NCBI GenBank assembly: GCA_020050685.1
Contig: JAGVKG010000064.1
Location: 62,001 to 126,000 of the forward strand
Direction of reading: 5' to 3'
Origin: Candidatus Obscuribacterales bacterium
GTDB taxonomy: Bacteria; Cyanobacteriota; Vampirovibrionia; Obscuribacterales; Obscuribacteraceae
DNA: 64,000 bases
Part shown: piece by piece, positions 1-7,537 of the stretch
Numbering within the stretch: the stretch's first letter is position 1
How the letters are laid out: each line of letters starts with the position of its first letter
Made by a program: the position numbers and the translations under genes
Notes under the pieces: generated by a model
The model's database searches: none
What the model saw: the letters and a program-made list of their open reading frames with translations, nothing else
Told to the model about the DNA's origin: nothing

Positions 1-65
1 TTGTCAAAAACAATTGCTCGACAAGAGGTGGTACCCGCATCAATGCTCAAGATATAACGTCGCAT
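1..65 (-). CDS. glpK: FGGY-family carbohydrate kinase (glycerol kinase-like), N-terminus only
   Basis: Read on the minus strand from the ATG at 65, the sequence gives MRRYILSIDAGTTSCRAIVF and then D before the window edge. This is the first beta-strand and phosphate-binding loop (DxGTTS.R.IVFD) of FGGY kinases, and it matches glycerol kinase best (family knowledge). Only 21 codons are present, so substrate specificity cannot be judged; other FGGY kinases start in the same way. No strong Shine-Dalgarno is visible. The gene runs divergently from the tRNA-Leu gene. Confidence 0.75.
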   Translation of the reverse strand, partial: MRRYILSIDAGTTSCRAIVFD

Positions 66-150
66 GGTTTTTAGCTCGCAATAAGTATTCAGAAACTAGA
101 TCTTAGCACCCGGCAAAAATCCGCTTGGCATCTATGCCTTACTGACGGAC

Positions 151-179
151 TTCACGCCCTAGGCAAAGTGTTGTAGAAT
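151..179 (+). promoter_or_regulatory. Predicted sigma70 promoter of tRNA-Leu
   Basis: A TTCACG box at 151-156 and a TAGAAT box at 174-179 are 17 bases apart. The predicted start is near 186, about 10 bases before the mature tRNA. Assigned from consensus and position only. Confidence 0.5.
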
Positions 180-195
180 GTTATCCGCTTTACTT

Positions 196-281
196 GCCGA
201 AGTGGCGAAATGGCAGACGCAGTTGACTCAAAATCAACCGGGATCAAACCCGTGTCGGTTCGACTCCGACCTTCGGCACCA
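196..281 (+). tRNA. tRNA-Leu (CAA anticodon)
   Basis: The acceptor arms GCCGAAG (196-202) and CTTCGGC (271-277) pair perfectly. They are followed by discriminator A278 and an encoded CCA (279-281). The anticodon stem GTTGA/TCAAC encloses the loop CTCAAAA, giving anticodon CAA, which reads UUG. The T-arm holds GGTTCGACTCC and there is a long class II variable arm, as expected for tRNA-Leu. UUG decoding is relevant here because UUG is also a frequent start codon in this window. Confidence 0.95.
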
Positions 282-366
282 CTATATAAATTGAATCTCG
301 CGAGCGGTCATTCCACCTGATTATGTCCAAAGGGAATGACGTTTGGTTGATGGCTGGGAAATTGTT

Positions 367-1266
367 ATGAATAAAACTTGGCCGACAATTGAGTTTGATG
401 TTGATACCGAGCATGAAGACCTCGCCAGTTGGTTGATGGTGCATGCTGGTGCGCTTGGTTGCGAAGTCAGACCAGGTGATCAAGCTTCAGCGAAGCAGAT
501 AGTCATAGTGGCAACCTTTGATGGTGCGCAACTGGGCGAGTCGGATCTGAATCGCATCAGAGCGTCGTTTGAAGAATATGGATTAGCAAGCTGTCTCAAT
601 TCTTTGCGCGTTAAATCCATTGCGGAAGAAGATTGGTTGGCTAAGTGGAAAGAAGGTTTTGAGCCATTTGCAGTTGGCGAGCAATTCATGATTGTTCCTT
701 CTTGGTGCAAGGATAGATTGAATGAAGCGAAAGGAGACATCAATAAAGATCGCCATGCAATAGTGATTGAACCGGGCATGGCATTTGGCACCGGATTGCA
801 TGCCACCACGCAATTTTGTTTGTGCGCATTGGAAGAACATTTGCAGGGAAAAGATTTGTTGGATGTCGGCACCGGCAGTGGCATTCTGGCAATTGCTGCC
901 AAACTAATTCGTCCCGATTTGAATATCATTGCTTTTGATACTGACGAACAAGCAATAAAACTGGCAGCAATTAATTGCAAGCTGAGTGGTTTGGAAAGCG
1001 ACGCAATTGAATTGCTTTGTGGCACGAGCGATATCATCCAAGGCAATACCTTTGATGTGATTTGTTCCAACATGACTTGCGAGGATATTCTTGCCTTGTT
1101 GCCCGAATATGTAAGACTCTCCAAGCCGGGCACAAAAATCCCCTGTGCCGGCATCTTATTAGAGAAGCGCGATCTGTTTAAGCAAGGATTGTCCGGATTT
1201 CCCTTTTCTGTGATCGAAGAGAGGGTAAATGGCATGTGGGTCGGTATCGTTTTGCAGCGAGATTAG
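367..1266 (+). CDS. prmA: Ribosomal protein L11 methyltransferase
   Basis: SAM-dependent methyltransferase expected to trimethylate ribosomal protein L11. The diagnostic PrmA motif PGMAFGTGLHATTQ lies just before the SAM-binding loop LDVGTGSGILAIAA, and a CSNMTCEDIL stretch stands at the position of the active-site NxxxxxL motif. From the ATG at 367 the protein has 299 residues, the usual PrmA size. The frame is open to a TTG at 343, but the ATG at 367 is preceded by GGGA at a reasonable distance and begins with a typical N-terminus, so it is preferred. It follows tRNA-Leu closely on the same strand. Confidence 0.93.
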   Translation: MNKTWPTIEFDVDTEHEDLASWLMVHAGALGCEVRPGDQASAKQIVIVATFDGAQLGESDLNRIRASFEEYGLASCLNSLRVKSIAEEDWLAKWKEGFEPFAVGEQFMIVPSWCKDRLNEAKGDINKDRHAIVIEPGMAFGTGLHATTQFCLCALEEHLQGKDLLDVGTGSGILAIAAKLIRPDLNIIAFDTDEQAIKLAAINCKLSGLESDAIELLCGTSDIIQGNTFDVICSNMTCEDILALLPEYVRLSKPGTKIPCAGILLEKRDLFKQGLSGFPFSVIEERVNGMWVGIVLQRD

Positions 1267-1461
1267 TTGGGTGCTGGAACCTTGCCGGGCGGCAAATTCT
1301 GATAAACAATCTATAAAATCTTTCGAAAGCTAAAATTTCCAAGATTCGGGAACACTATTCAGTTACCTACGGTCTGTGTTTATAGGTTGCGTGAGCGTCC
1401 TACTAGACAAATGAAAGAACAAGGTTCGACGGAACCGCCTCCGGCTGGGCCTTTTAGGGAC

Positions 1462-1470
1462 TGTTATAAT
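1462..1470 (+). promoter_or_regulatory. Extended -10 promoter element upstream of tmRNA
   Basis: TGTTATAAT fits the extended -10 consensus TGnTATAAT exactly, with TATAAT at 1465-1470. There is no good -35 box at 16-18 bases. Transcription would start near 1477, about 100 bases before the mature tmRNA end, so the leader including the palindrome at 1530-1547 would be processed away. Confidence 0.45.
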
Positions 1471-1523
1471 GTTGTCTGTAAGGGGCTCGCGCAGCCGCCA
1501 ATTTGCACCCTGAAAATTGAATT

Positions 1524-1550
1524 TGTAGGGATGAGGCATGCCTCATCCGC
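1524..1550. repeat. REP-like palindrome, TGTAGGG family
   Basis: A TGTAGGG start is followed by the perfect palindrome GATGAGGCATGCCTCATC (1530-1547). The same TGTAGGG start and hairpin layout recur twice at 31033-31130, so this looks like one copy of a dispersed repeat. Here it lies inside the predicted tmRNA leader. Confidence 0.5.
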
Positions 1551-1578
1551 CTTAAGGACTTAGTTCCCACAAACACAT

Positions 1579-1958
1579 GGGGGCGTTTAGATTCGACAGG
1601 GATGTCGGGTTATAAGTTGCAGGTCGAGGTCGCTTGGCACCTCGTAAAACACTGAGCAAAACTTAGACGCAAACAATGTCGTCAAATTCCCAACCCAGGC
1701 CAAATTGGCCTTGGTTGCCTAATTTAATTAGGTAACGGGAAACCTGATAGTAGCTTGGCTACCCGCCGCTATTAGGTAAACCATGGTGGCTGCTACCAGG
1801 TAAAGCTAGCGATTAATAACCTGGTTTAAGACTTAATCGCGATCCCGGGCGGTCGTTCAGTCCACTGCCAGCGGTTCTGGCGGAAACCTGAACTAAACTT
1901 GTAGTAGCTTATCTCTCAGCTTCTTTGGACGCGAGTGCGATTCTCGCCGCCTCCACCA
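1579..1958 (+). ncRNA. ssrA: tmRNA (SsrA), one-piece
   Basis: The 5' end GGGGGCG (1579-1585) pairs with CGCCTCC (1948-1954), followed by A1955 and an encoded CCA (1956-1958), forming the tRNA-like domain. The 5' part has the typical TTTAGATTCGACAGGGAT segment and the 3' part the T-arm GCGAGTGCGATTCTCGC. The tag frame starts at GCA 1669 and ends at TAA 1720-1722, encoding ANNVVKFPTQAKLALVA. The hydrophobic -LVA end is what ClpXP-type proteases recognise, and the ANNVVKF start resembles cyanobacterial tags. T-rich sequence follows the CCA. About 380 nt, the normal size for an unpermuted gene. Confidence 0.96.
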
Positions 1959-2111
1959 TTTTTTATTTTTAGTGACTTCAAAGTATCATCAGGTGCAGAC
2001 TCCGATTGGATGGCATACTGGTCCAGCTGGTGTTGTCCACAATAGTGTGCACAGTCTGATTGAAGTTTTCGATACGGTTATGCACCCAGTCAAGAAGTCC
2101 AGGTCTTTGAG

Positions 2112-3515
2112 TTAGTATTTGGTTCTAACTAATGTTCCGTAGCCTCCATAGCATTGGAAGCCACTAGAGTTCTTGTGTGGATTTAATTGACCGGTCATGG
2201 ATTTCCGTTCGAAGGTTTTACCGCAGTTGGGGCAACGGTAAACATAAGTTGGCCCATAACTTCCTGAACTCCGCTTTGTCCGTTTGGTTGTACGCTCCGA
2301 GCGAGGCCGTGCAGTCGATTCCGCGACTGGTACTGGGCCGGTCGCCGTTAACTCAATCACATAACGTGGCGAGAAGCTTTGTGAGGTCACCGATGCGCCT
2401 TGTATGCGATCCAGTCTATAGGAGCGGGGTTCGCCATCCTCGCTTCGAATAGCATGGAGTAAATAGTTACCATCTGCTGTGCGCCGCAGCGAATATGGTT
2501 CAATGCGTCTTGTTCTGTTCTCGTAGACAAGATCGACGCAGAGATAGTTCGCAGCAGCGAACCGAATCGTTTCAAGTGCCGGACGAGTTCGTATTGGAAT
2601 AGACATTGGGAGAGTACGGCTGTAAATGGGTACCTCCTGTAAGTCCGGCCTTATGATTATTCGTTGAGGAGCTTCCGCGCCAGTGTGTATCCAACTAAAT
2701 ATCTCCGGTAGGGCATTCCAGAAATCGAGTGCCGGTGGAAGCACAGGCAACTGGTGCCCGAGCATGGCTGCCCACTTTGCTTCAAGGTCAGTGTGGTGTG
2801 ATACCAATGTCTCAAACGTTGGCAGACCGATTGATTTGAATTCGCATTTCTGCTTGAGTACATTGCGTAGGACGCCGGCAGAAGGACGTGCGTCGGTGTG
2901 TCTATATAAGTTGACGACGTCATAAAGATCCCTAGGTCTAGTTCGTTCTCCGAGTGCCCTCACCTTTTCGGCAAACGCTTCCTCATACGCATAGCAATTG
3001 GCCCAGATGCCCTCTGCTGGCACATCTGAATAAGGATGAAACACTGGGCGCCTCGCAGAAGGCAATACAATTATCTCGTCAGCCGTCAAATCGAGTTTGA
3101 TTTTTGGCCAACCGCCGGTGCTTGGTGACACCGGCCCCCGATAGCCAATCTTGCCTTGGCATGATGGTTTGCCACGAGGATTGTTGTAAAAGTCTATAGA
3201 TATCTGATCTGGTGGCAAATTCAAGCCTGACTGATCAGCGACCCATCTGACGACCTCGGAGAGCTGCGTTTTCAGAAATTCCTGGTCAATGTGACTTGCT
3301 TCCCGAAGAGTAAAATCCAAGTCTTCTGAGAATCGGTATGTTTCGAAGTAGCACTTCTTTAAACAGGTTCCACCTTTGAACACCCAAGAATTGGCAAGGA
3401 CTGGATTAGCATTGATACCACTAAGTATCCAACCGAGGACATAGTCTTTCTCGACGACGTTTGGCAGCAGCGACAAAGTCGATGCTGCCTCTAAGATTTC
3501 TCGCTTATCGATCAT
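2112..3515 (-). CDS. AbiEii-type nucleotidyltransferase toxin with WYL domain and C-terminal zinc motif
   Basis: 467 residues. The N-terminal half is an AbiEii/AbiGii nucleotidyltransferase: KGGTCL at 47-52, the catalytic SEDLD at 63-67, a third acidic strand KIKLDLT at 138-144, and the family segment EKVRALGERTRPRDLYDV at 183-200. AbiEii proteins are toxin halves of type IV toxin-antitoxin and abortive infection systems that modify nucleotides or tRNA (family knowledge). Residues 312-385 look like a WYL domain (VDLVYENRTRRIEPYSL, then NYLLHAIRSEDGEPRSYRLD). A basic linker at 400-418 leads to C428-x2-C431-x15-H447-x7-C455, a likely zinc site. Plain AbiEii proteins are near 300 residues, so this is an extended fusion. 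Translation overlaps the antitoxin gene by 11 bases. Confidence 0.85.
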   Translation of the reverse strand: MIDKREILEAASTLSLLPNVVEKDYVLGWILSGINANPVLANSWVFKGGTCLKKCYFETYRFSEDLDFTLREASHIDQEFLKTQLSEVVRWVADQSGLNLPPDQISIDFYNNPRGKPSCQGKIGYRGPVSPSTGGWPKIKLDLTADEIIVLPSARRPVFHPYSDVPAEGIWANCYAYEEAFAEKVRALGERTRPRDLYDVVNLYRHTDARPSAGVLRNVLKQKCEFKSIGLPTFETLVSHHTDLEAKWAAMLGHQLPVLPPALDFWNALPEIFSWIHTGAEAPQRIIIRPDLQEVPIYSRTLPMSIPIRTRPALETIRFAAANYLCVDLVYENRTRRIEPYSLRRTADGNYLLHAIRSEDGEPRSYRLDRIQGASVTSQSFSPRYVIELTATGPVPVAESTARPRSERTTKRTKRSSGSYGPTYVYRCPNCGKTFERKSMTGQLNPHKNSSGFQCYGGYGTLVRTKY

Positions 3516-4305
3516 GCGCAGGCACCCACAATCGCCACGAAGTTGCTAATTTGTTGCAGGACAATGTTGGATCCAGTCGAGCATATCCCTGCGTGAGATT
3601 GTTGCGGCAAGCCGCCGACAACTCATCATCGCTCAGGTGTTTTTCCGCCAAGTATCCTAGACGTTTGAAGATCGCGCCATTGCCATATTGTTTCGCATAA
3701 TCGATTAACAAGGTACGTTGTGCATTTTCGCTTGCCAGATATGTGGCAATGCACTCTATGACTTGATCAATTCCACCGCCTGTGTCCGGACTCGCGAGCA
3801 TGTCGATCAATGTTCGCGCAGGATCCGAAATCATCACGCGGGTTGATCCGCGCCAGATTGTTTTAAGTCCAAAAAAACGTTTTTCAGTCGAATGTCGCAA
3901 GCTAAAAATAACGCCTTGTGCTGCATGCTTTTGAGGCGCTCGTTGCGTAGTGAAGACTAAGACCTCATTGAACAATTGCTCAGTCAGATCCCAGTGATGC
4001 GCTGCCGTCCAGCCTCCGATATAGGATTTTCCGAACAACGATGGAACGAGGGTCCACGGATCTTCCACCACTTGTTGGCTGGTGGCAAGGTCTAGCGGTA
4101 CCGGAACATATAGTCCGGGTCCAATGCGACGCATCCACCCTTGTGCTCGCCAGCGCGACAAGAGTTTTGCCGCCTGGTGCCGATCGACTCCCAATGTTTC
4201 TGCGGCTAAATCGATAGTTATTACATCTCGACTCGCACGAAGCACAGCGGCAAGTCTTGCTCGGGACGGAGGTAGTGATAAGAATGAGTCGTTCTCTTTA
4301 TGCAT
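3505..4305 (-). CDS. AbiEi-type antitoxin and transcriptional regulator
   Basis: 266 residues. Residues 25-75 form a winged helix (ITIDLAAETLGVDRHQAAKLLSRWRAQGW, then a wing with RIGPGLYVPVP), the N-terminal DNA-binding domain of AbiEi antitoxins. The rest matches the AbiEi C-terminal layout, with GGWTAAHHWDLTEQLF and a following DPARTLIDML segment. In known AbiE systems AbiEi counteracts the nucleotidyltransferase and represses its own promoter by binding inverted repeats. The neighbour order antitoxin then toxin with an 11-base overlap fits this. Start ATG at 4305; no strong Shine-Dalgarno is seen. Confidence 0.83.
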   Translation of the reverse strand: MHKENDSFLSLPPSRARLAAVLRASRDVITIDLAAETLGVDRHQAAKLLSRWRAQGWMRRIGPGLYVPVPLDLATSQQVVEDPWTLVPSLFGKSYIGGWTAAHHWDLTEQLFNEVLVFTTQRAPQKHAAQGVIFSLRHSTEKRFFGLKTIWRGSTRVMISDPARTLIDMLASPDTGGGIDQVIECIATYLASENAQRTLLIDYAKQYGNGAIFKRLGYLAEKHLSDDELSAACRNNLTQGYARLDPTLSCNKLATSWRLWVPAHDR

Positions 4306-4340
4306 GGGCTATATATTACTGCACAAAATTCGCAATAGTA

Positions 4341-4413
4341 GGGAATTTCTAGTAATATTATATAGTAATTGACTATACTATTCTGCTCGAAATTCTCATT
4401 TATTGGGAATTTT
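4341..4413. promoter_or_regulatory. Predicted AbiE promoter and operator repeats
   Basis: On the minus strand a TATAAT -10 box lies at 4362-4357. GGGAATTTC (4341-4349) is inverted at GAAATTCTC (4389-4397) and repeated directly at GGGAATTTT (4405-4413). AbiEi antitoxins bind inverted repeats around their own promoter, so these are candidate operators. The -35 box is weak. Inferred from sequence only. Confidence 0.4.
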
Positions 4414-4463
4414 ATGTACAATCGTATAGTCGGTTCAAAAATCAGCCATATTTGGGGGCAAGC

Positions 4464-6548
4464 TTACTCTGGCATTGAAAGCAGAGTTTTGTTTGCCCAG
4501 CGTGCAGGGGTGGTAAAGACGGTCCAGGCACCACGCCAGACGTGGTCCTCATCTTCAGTCACCTTTTGCCATGTTGATGAGTCGCAGTAAATGGCGGGAA
4601 TTATTTTGTAGAGCCCGCTTGCGCGTGGATCACAGTATTGAACGTTGGCCTTGTGCATACCGTTTGGTAGTTGTTTGATATTCTTGAGCGCAACGGAAAA
4701 GCTCTTCATGCCGCTGGCTGTGCTGTGCAATGTCATGTTTATGTTTTGCCCGGGCGCAAGGTCTGCTTCTGATTGTTTTTGTTCAAGCTTGTCCAGTAAA
4801 AGTTCGCCGTCAAATTCTGTTACTTCTAGCGACGTGCCAACAAAAATTGACTTGCCATCAGCAGCGTGCAGTGAAAGCGGTATTCGTCTTGTGACATTGT
4901 GGGCTCGTTTATTGAATGGGCGTTCAACGGCGGAGAGTACTGCCGAGAGTACGATGTTAGTACTGTAGAGAAGCCAGAACATATTTAAAACTATTGATTC
5001 TTGATCGGAAAGATTCGCTTGCATCAGCCGGATGATGCCGACAATTAAGGATGCGCAGAAAATGCTTAATATAAATAGATTCGGCCAAGCTAAAGCAAAG
5101 TCAAACGAATGTGCCTCACGCCGACAGCCTTTTGGTGTTACATGAAACTTACCGGACGATGGATTGATTAGAGTAAACATGGCAGTGAGTGCCAAGATTG
5201 GTACAAGAGTTGCATCGTAAATGTCGGACCAAAATGAGTGTCTGAACTTGTAGAAGATGTAACTGTTGGCAATGTAGGAAAGAAATAAGTAGGGCAGGCC
5301 CATCATGAAGTAATTCAGGAAGGACGTATTGAGAGGATGTACGTCGAAGAGGAGAAATGCGCAGGGTGCCACATAAAAGATCAATCTTGGTATGGCGTAG
5401 AAATAGTGGCAGAGACCATGGAAATAGCAGAAGCGCTGGCCGAAACTCAGTCCCGGATAAGTGAGCGGATTGAGCAATCGCAAAAGTTGGATTGAGCCTC
5501 GTGCCCAGCGTGTTTGCTGAATGACATAGCCAGAAAAACTTTCTGGTGCTAAGCCGGAAATCAGTGGCTGAGTGTAGAAGATTGATTTGTATCCCAAGCC
5601 ATGGATCTTGATGGAGGTTTCACAATCTTCAGTGACAGTTTTAGTTCCCATACCGCCAACTTCCAGCAAGGCCGAGCGGCGGATGATACCAGCCGAGCCG
5701 CAAAAGAATGAAGCGTTCCAATGATGTTTGCCTACCTGGACAACTTGGTAGAACAATTGTTGTTCACTGGGTAAGACATTGTCCATATAGAGGTTTTTTT
5801 CAATTGGACCGGCATTGATAAATCGATGAGGTGTCTGGACTATGGCAAGTTTTGGATCTTTGAAATAGTGAATCGTCCTTTTCAAAAATGAGGACACAGG
5901 TACATGATCGGCATCCAGAAAGAGAATTAACTCACCTTCTGTTTGAGTCAAGGCATTATTTATGTTGCCGGCTTTAGCATGAGTGTTGTCTTTGCGAGCT
6001 ATATACTCACAGCCTACGTCGTTGGCTAACTGCTCAACTTCTTGTCTGCGACCATCATCCAGTATGTATACCTTTTTGTTGGGATACTTAATGGCGACCG
6101 CTGCTGCTGCTGTGCGGCGCAGAATGTCCAAATTCTCATCATATGTAGTAATGAAAACATCAACTGATGGACAAAAGTTCGGATCATCGGTGATTTTGTC
6201 GTGGCTTCGATCTAAGTTCCAAGTCTCCAGGTAAAATCCGATAGTCATCAGGATCGAATACAGCTCTGCAGCAAACAGTGAAATACTCATCATGCCATTT
6301 TGCAGATTTTGAAAATCGAGCGAAAAGCAGACACGCCAGGTGACGTACCGCAAAGCACAAGCAGTAGCCAGAAGCATAAGAGCCTTGCGCCGTCTATCTT
6401 GCCCTTTGATTCGACCGAGAAAAATTGCCGCGATAATTAAAGGCAGCGCGAGCATTGCTTGGGCAGTCATGCTCAAAGCAAGGGTGCCGGACCAGACGTA
6501 AACGAGTGCGGCAAGCAGCAAGGCTGATAATTTAAACCAATGGCCCAT
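4464..6548 (-). CDS. bcsA: Cellulose synthase-type processive glycosyltransferase
   Basis: 694 residues from the ATG at 6548, chosen because AGGGGTG lies at the right distance on the minus strand; the frame is open to 6575. Membrane protein of the GT2 BcsA family that polymerises UDP-glucose while exporting the glucan. Four N-terminal membrane helices precede the catalytic domain with the first Asp in VFITTYDEN, the DxD-type LDADHV, TED in VTEDCETS and the product-gating QQTRWARGS. More helices follow, then a C-terminal PilZ-like region starting RAHNVTRRIPL. The usual PilZ second motif D/NxSxxG appears as GTSLEVTEFDG, so c-di-GMP binding is uncertain. No bcsB or other cellulose genes are adjacent. 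Confidence 0.88.
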   Translation of the reverse strand: MGHWFKLSALLLAALVYVWSGTLALSMTAQAMLALPLIIAAIFLGRIKGQDRRRKALMLLATACALRYVTWRVCFSLDFQNLQNGMMSISLFAAELYSILMTIGFYLETWNLDRSHDKITDDPNFCPSVDVFITTYDENLDILRRTAAAAVAIKYPNKKVYILDDGRRQEVEQLANDVGCEYIARKDNTHAKAGNINNALTQTEGELILFLDADHVPVSSFLKRTIHYFKDPKLAIVQTPHRFINAGPIEKNLYMDNVLPSEQQLFYQVVQVGKHHWNASFFCGSAGIIRRSALLEVGGMGTKTVTEDCETSIKIHGLGYKSIFYTQPLISGLAPESFSGYVIQQTRWARGSIQLLRLLNPLTYPGLSFGQRFCYFHGLCHYFYAIPRLIFYVAPCAFLLFDVHPLNTSFLNYFMMGLPYLFLSYIANSYIFYKFRHSFWSDIYDATLVPILALTAMFTLINPSSGKFHVTPKGCRREAHSFDFALAWPNLFILSIFCASLIVGIIRLMQANLSDQESIVLNMFWLLYSTNIVLSAVLSAVERPFNKRAHNVTRRIPLSLHAADGKSIFVGTSLEVTEFDGELLLDKLEQKQSEADLAPGQNINMTLHSTASGMKSFSVALKNIKQLPNGMHKANVQYCDPRASGLYKIIPAIYCDSSTWQKVTEDEDHVWRGAWTVFTTPARWANKTLLSMPE

Positions 6549-6696
6549 ATTTTCACCCCTAAGTTTATTGATCATTCTCTGTTTGATGTGAATTGAACGT
6601 GAACATCAAGAAATATTCATAAGAGTAACTGGTCTCTGGTCTTTGCGTGTTCGAGAACAGCGCTGCCGGCAGTAACGATGCTGGTAGCGAGAAGGC

Positions 6697-6731
6697 TTGA
6701 CAGCCCTGGTTAAAATAGCTATTATAGCTAT
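6697..6731 (+). promoter_or_regulatory. Antitoxin promoter with overlapping palindromic operator
   Basis: A TTGACA box (6697-6702) and TATTAT box (6720-6725) are exactly 17 bases apart. The perfect inverted repeat ATAGCTA-TTA-TAGCTAT (6715-6731) covers the -10 box and ends one base before the ATG at 6732. The predicted transcription start falls on or next to that A, so the mRNA would be leaderless. The position suits autorepression by the Phd-family antitoxin. Confidence 0.7.
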
Positions 6732-7028
6732 ATGAAAAAGGCCTCAATATCCGAAACAAAAAACAATCTCAGTGCACTATTGGACTTGGTGCGCAATGGC
6801 GAGACGATAATTATTACGGACCGGAATCATTCAATTGCTCGGATTGAGCCAATTTCGCGAACGGGAAAATCGGATGACGAGTCGAGGTTGGCTCGACTCG
6901 AGCGCGCTGGTATTTTGAAGCGGGCGAAAAAGACTTCTACAAGACCACTGGATTTTTCCCCCATCAAAACTCAGAAAAAGACGAGCGTTCTCAAAGCTTT
7001 GCTTGCTGAACGAGAGGAGTCTCGTTGA
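6732..7028 (+). CDS. Phd/YefM-family antitoxin
   Basis: 98 residues. The N-terminal fold KKASISETKNNLSALLDLVRNGETIIITDRN.. IARIEP is the Phd/YefM DNA-binding and dimerisation domain. The charged C-terminal part (RLARLERAGILKRAKK to KALLAEREESR) is the expected flexible toxin-binding tail. It precedes and overlaps a PIN toxin gene by four bases. No Shine-Dalgarno can exist in the predicted leaderless transcript. Likely represses its own operon through the palindrome abutting the start codon. Confidence 0.9.
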   Translation: MKKASISETKNNLSALLDLVRNGETIIITDRNHSIARIEPISRTGKSDDESRLARLERAGILKRAKKTSTRPLDFSPIKTQKKTSVLKALLAEREESR

Positions 7029-7453
7029 AGTATTGGGACAGTTCTGCAATTGTGCCACTGCTCGTGACAGAAGCGGTATCAACTTCTCTCATGAGGCTAT
7101 ACAAAAGCGACCCAATCATTTTGGCGTGGTGGGGCACGAAAGTTGAGTGTACGTCCGCGCTTTGTCGTCTCGAGAGGCAGAAAGATTTGACTGCCGCAGA
7201 GACGTCCAATGCCATTAAATTGCTCAACTCCTTATCGGATGAATGGCATTCGATTGAACCTACAGATAATCTTCGCGAATTATCTATTCGCCTTCTGCGC
7301 GTTCATAATTTAGCAGCAGCTGATTCGCTGCAACTCGCCGCGGCTATTATTGCTAAGGAGACACATGTTGGAAAGATGGAATTTGTTTGCCAGGATGAGC
7401 GCCTTGTTCAGGCTGCCAGCAAAGAAGGACTGAACGTTGTTGTACAAACTTAG
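7025..7453 (+). CDS. PIN-domain ribonuclease toxin (VapC-like)
   Basis: 142 residues. PIN-domain acidic residues are visible: D5 in YWDSSAIV, E in KVECTSAL, D in AADSLQLAAA and D in CQDERL. These coordinate metal for RNA cleavage in VapC toxins (family knowledge). The start is TTG at 7025, supported by GAGAGGAG a few bases upstream, and it shares TTGA with the antitoxin stop, so translation is probably coupled. The RNA target cannot be read from the sequence. Confidence 0.9.
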   Translation: MKYWDSSAIVPLLVTEAVSTSLMRLYKSDPIILAWWGTKVECTSALCRLERQKDLTAAETSNAIKLLNSLSDEWHSIEPTDNLRELSIRLLRVHNLAAADSLQLAAAIIAKETHVGKMEFVCQDERLVQAASKEGLNVVVQT

Positions 7454-7537
7454 TATTTGGCAATGTTGGTTCACAAAGTGATTTGTGAAGCGAGTCGCGT
7501 GGAATAGCAGCTACGACACTGGAAGCAGGACATGCTC

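Larger units (their letters stand above)
1267..1578. other. 312-bp intergenic stretch between prmA and tmRNA
   Basis: No convincing protein gene. It holds a small hairpin right after prmA (TTGCC-GGGC-GGCAA near 1282), a GGTTC/GAACC hairpin near 1422, an extended -10 box at 1462-1470 and a perfect 18-base palindrome at 1530-1547. The segment 1335-1455 could encode a small RNA, but I could not match it to 6S or SRP RNA. Confidence 0.5.

Noticed and set aside
480-1235. 251-codon minus-strand frame across prmA
   Set aside because: Antisense of a clear PrmA gene, without domains.
1335-1455. Possible 6S or SRP RNA
   Set aside because: No SRP loop motif (GGAAGGAAGC) and no convincing long 6S hairpin could be found.
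1972-2115. 47-codon frame after the tmRNA
   Set aside because: Protein-like wording but no ribosome site; it overlaps the toxin stop and matches nothing I know. Kept only as a possible remnant.
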